Shown in pieces: positions 63,401 to 64,000 of a stretch of DNA of 64,000 nt; position 1 is the first letter of the stretch; every line of letters begins with the position of its first letter. Source of the DNA: Balanoglossus misakiensis (Eukaryota > Hemichordata). The stretch covers positions 8,556,001-8,620,000 of the forward strand of contig CM082592.2 of NCBI GenBank assembly GCA_040954595.2. The letters are read 5' to 3'. The notes below the pieces were generated by a model, which did not search any database, was not told the DNA's origin, and saw nothing but the letters and a program-made list of their open reading frames with translations. The translations under genes and the position numbers were made by a program.

Positions 63401-64000
63401 CCCATTGGGTGCCTAGTGTCGGAATTTCACTTCCACGACTTCGACGAAGATGGTGAATATCAACTTGAACAAATCTAGTCGTGCTTTTAATTCTCGCTGA
63501 TGTCAGACGGAATAAAAAGATCAGTGTGACCTGACGTGATTAGGGTCAATTTTATGAGTGTGAGTATTTGGAAGGAGGACATTTCCCATGGCTTTTTTGC
63601 ACCCTTTGACATTTACCATACCCGTAGAGTCTGCAGCATTAGACAATACCAAAGGTATTAACTTTGCATCGGAATTTGTCCCACAGCGTTCGTTTATTTT
63701 TTCGCAAAATTTCCCAGCGAGGCTAATGGACGATGCAGACTTGAATTCATTTGCACACAGTTGTCATTTCTCTCTGGGAAGGGCATCTTCCCGTGACCAT
63801 AAGTCTGGTCCATTATGCCACTGTGCTACCAGTGACAGGAATCGAACACTGAGGGCGTCTTTTCAGTTTCGGCATACCATACCAGCAATACCGGCAACCT
63901 CGTCTGTCCGGATTGGCAATTTTTGTCTTTTTTTGAATCCCGAATAGTCCTGAGGTCACCAAATACTCCCTCGGAGCATAATTTACCTGTCTTACACTGT
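60416..64000. other. GOLGA3 3' UTR and downstream spacer
   Basis: The first few hundred bases should be GOLGA3 3' UTR. Canonical AATAAA signals lie at 60624-60629 and 60867-60872. Beyond that I see no gene I can support. A 119-codon frame at 63588-63947 resembles no family I know. The base composition becomes more CpG-rich from about 62.87 kb, which may mark the approach to another gene outside the window. Confidence 0.45.
60624..60629 (+). terminator. candidate polyadenylation signal of GOLGA3
   Basis: AATAAA 209 nt after the stop codon; a second one follows at 60867-60872. Confidence 0.55.

Noticed and set aside
63810-63860. tRNA- or SINE-like boxes (minus strand GTTCGATTCC and TAGCACAGTGG)
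   Set aside because: The A-box-like and B-box-like matches are in the wrong order, and the putative T-arm does not pair over five bases, so neither a tRNA nor a tRNA-derived SINE is supported.
1-64000. CRISPR arrays, bacterial operons, integrated viral or reverse-transcriptase genes
   Set aside because: No regularly spaced repeats, ribosome-binding-site-led gene chains, or reverse transcriptase, integrase or capsid-like motifs were seen on either strand.

Overview
This is a 64 kb piece of an animal nuclear genome. The genes are split by GT-AG introns, the proteins are metazoan families, and introns and spacers are AT-rich with many microsatellites and small inverted-repeat elements. There is no viral, bacterial or retrotransposon coding sequence that I can recognise. 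Intron density, protein divergence and the general look fit a marine invertebrate, most plausibly an invertebrate deuterostome (hemichordate or amphioxus grade). A mollusc or annelid cannot be excluded from sequence alone.

Layout. (1) 0.7-11.4 kb: two intronless minus-strand genes for PTB/PID-domain proteins, one FAM43-like (737-1672) and one PID1/FAM43-like (10048-11445), about 8.4 kb apart with a 271 bp MITE between them. (2) 11.4-30.3 kb: a large spacer with no gene I can support. It holds microsatellites, two related hairpins, a 778 bp long-terminal-inverted-repeat element, and a CpG-richer patch near 23.6-24.3 kb that may be a distal promoter. (3) 30.3-36.8 kb: a four-coding-exon YPEL1-4 (Yippee-like) gene on the plus strand. 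Its 5' UTR and introns hold a cluster of RFX X-box-like sites and a TTAA-flanked MITE. (4) 41.27-41.44 kb: a U1 snRNA gene on the plus strand. (5) 41.96-45.55 kb: two compact minus-strand genes in a row, the mitochondrial ribosomal protein MRPL44 (9 exons, 369 aa) and a C22orf39/PANTS (DUF3128-type) homologue with a twin CX9C pattern (4 exons, 111 aa). (6) 46.9-60.4 kb: a 14-coding-exon golgin-160 (GOLGA3) gene, 2016 aa, on the plus strand and head-to-head with the C22orf39 homologue. (7) 60.4-64 kb: golgin 3' UTR and spacer.

The genes are mostly unrelated housekeeping or signalling functions. The functional grouping I can support is the MRPL44/C22orf39-homologue pair, which share strand and a YY1/TISU-like start context, plus the shared promoter region of the C22orf39 homologue and GOLGA3. 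Splice sites were placed by eye. For YPEL, MRPL44, the C22orf39 homologue and GOLGA3 all exon phases close exactly and the reading frames are uninterrupted. I found no convincing new multi-gene system. The observations most worth checking are the U1 copy with altered protein-binding positions, the X-box cluster at YPEL, and several small non-autonomous DNA elements.
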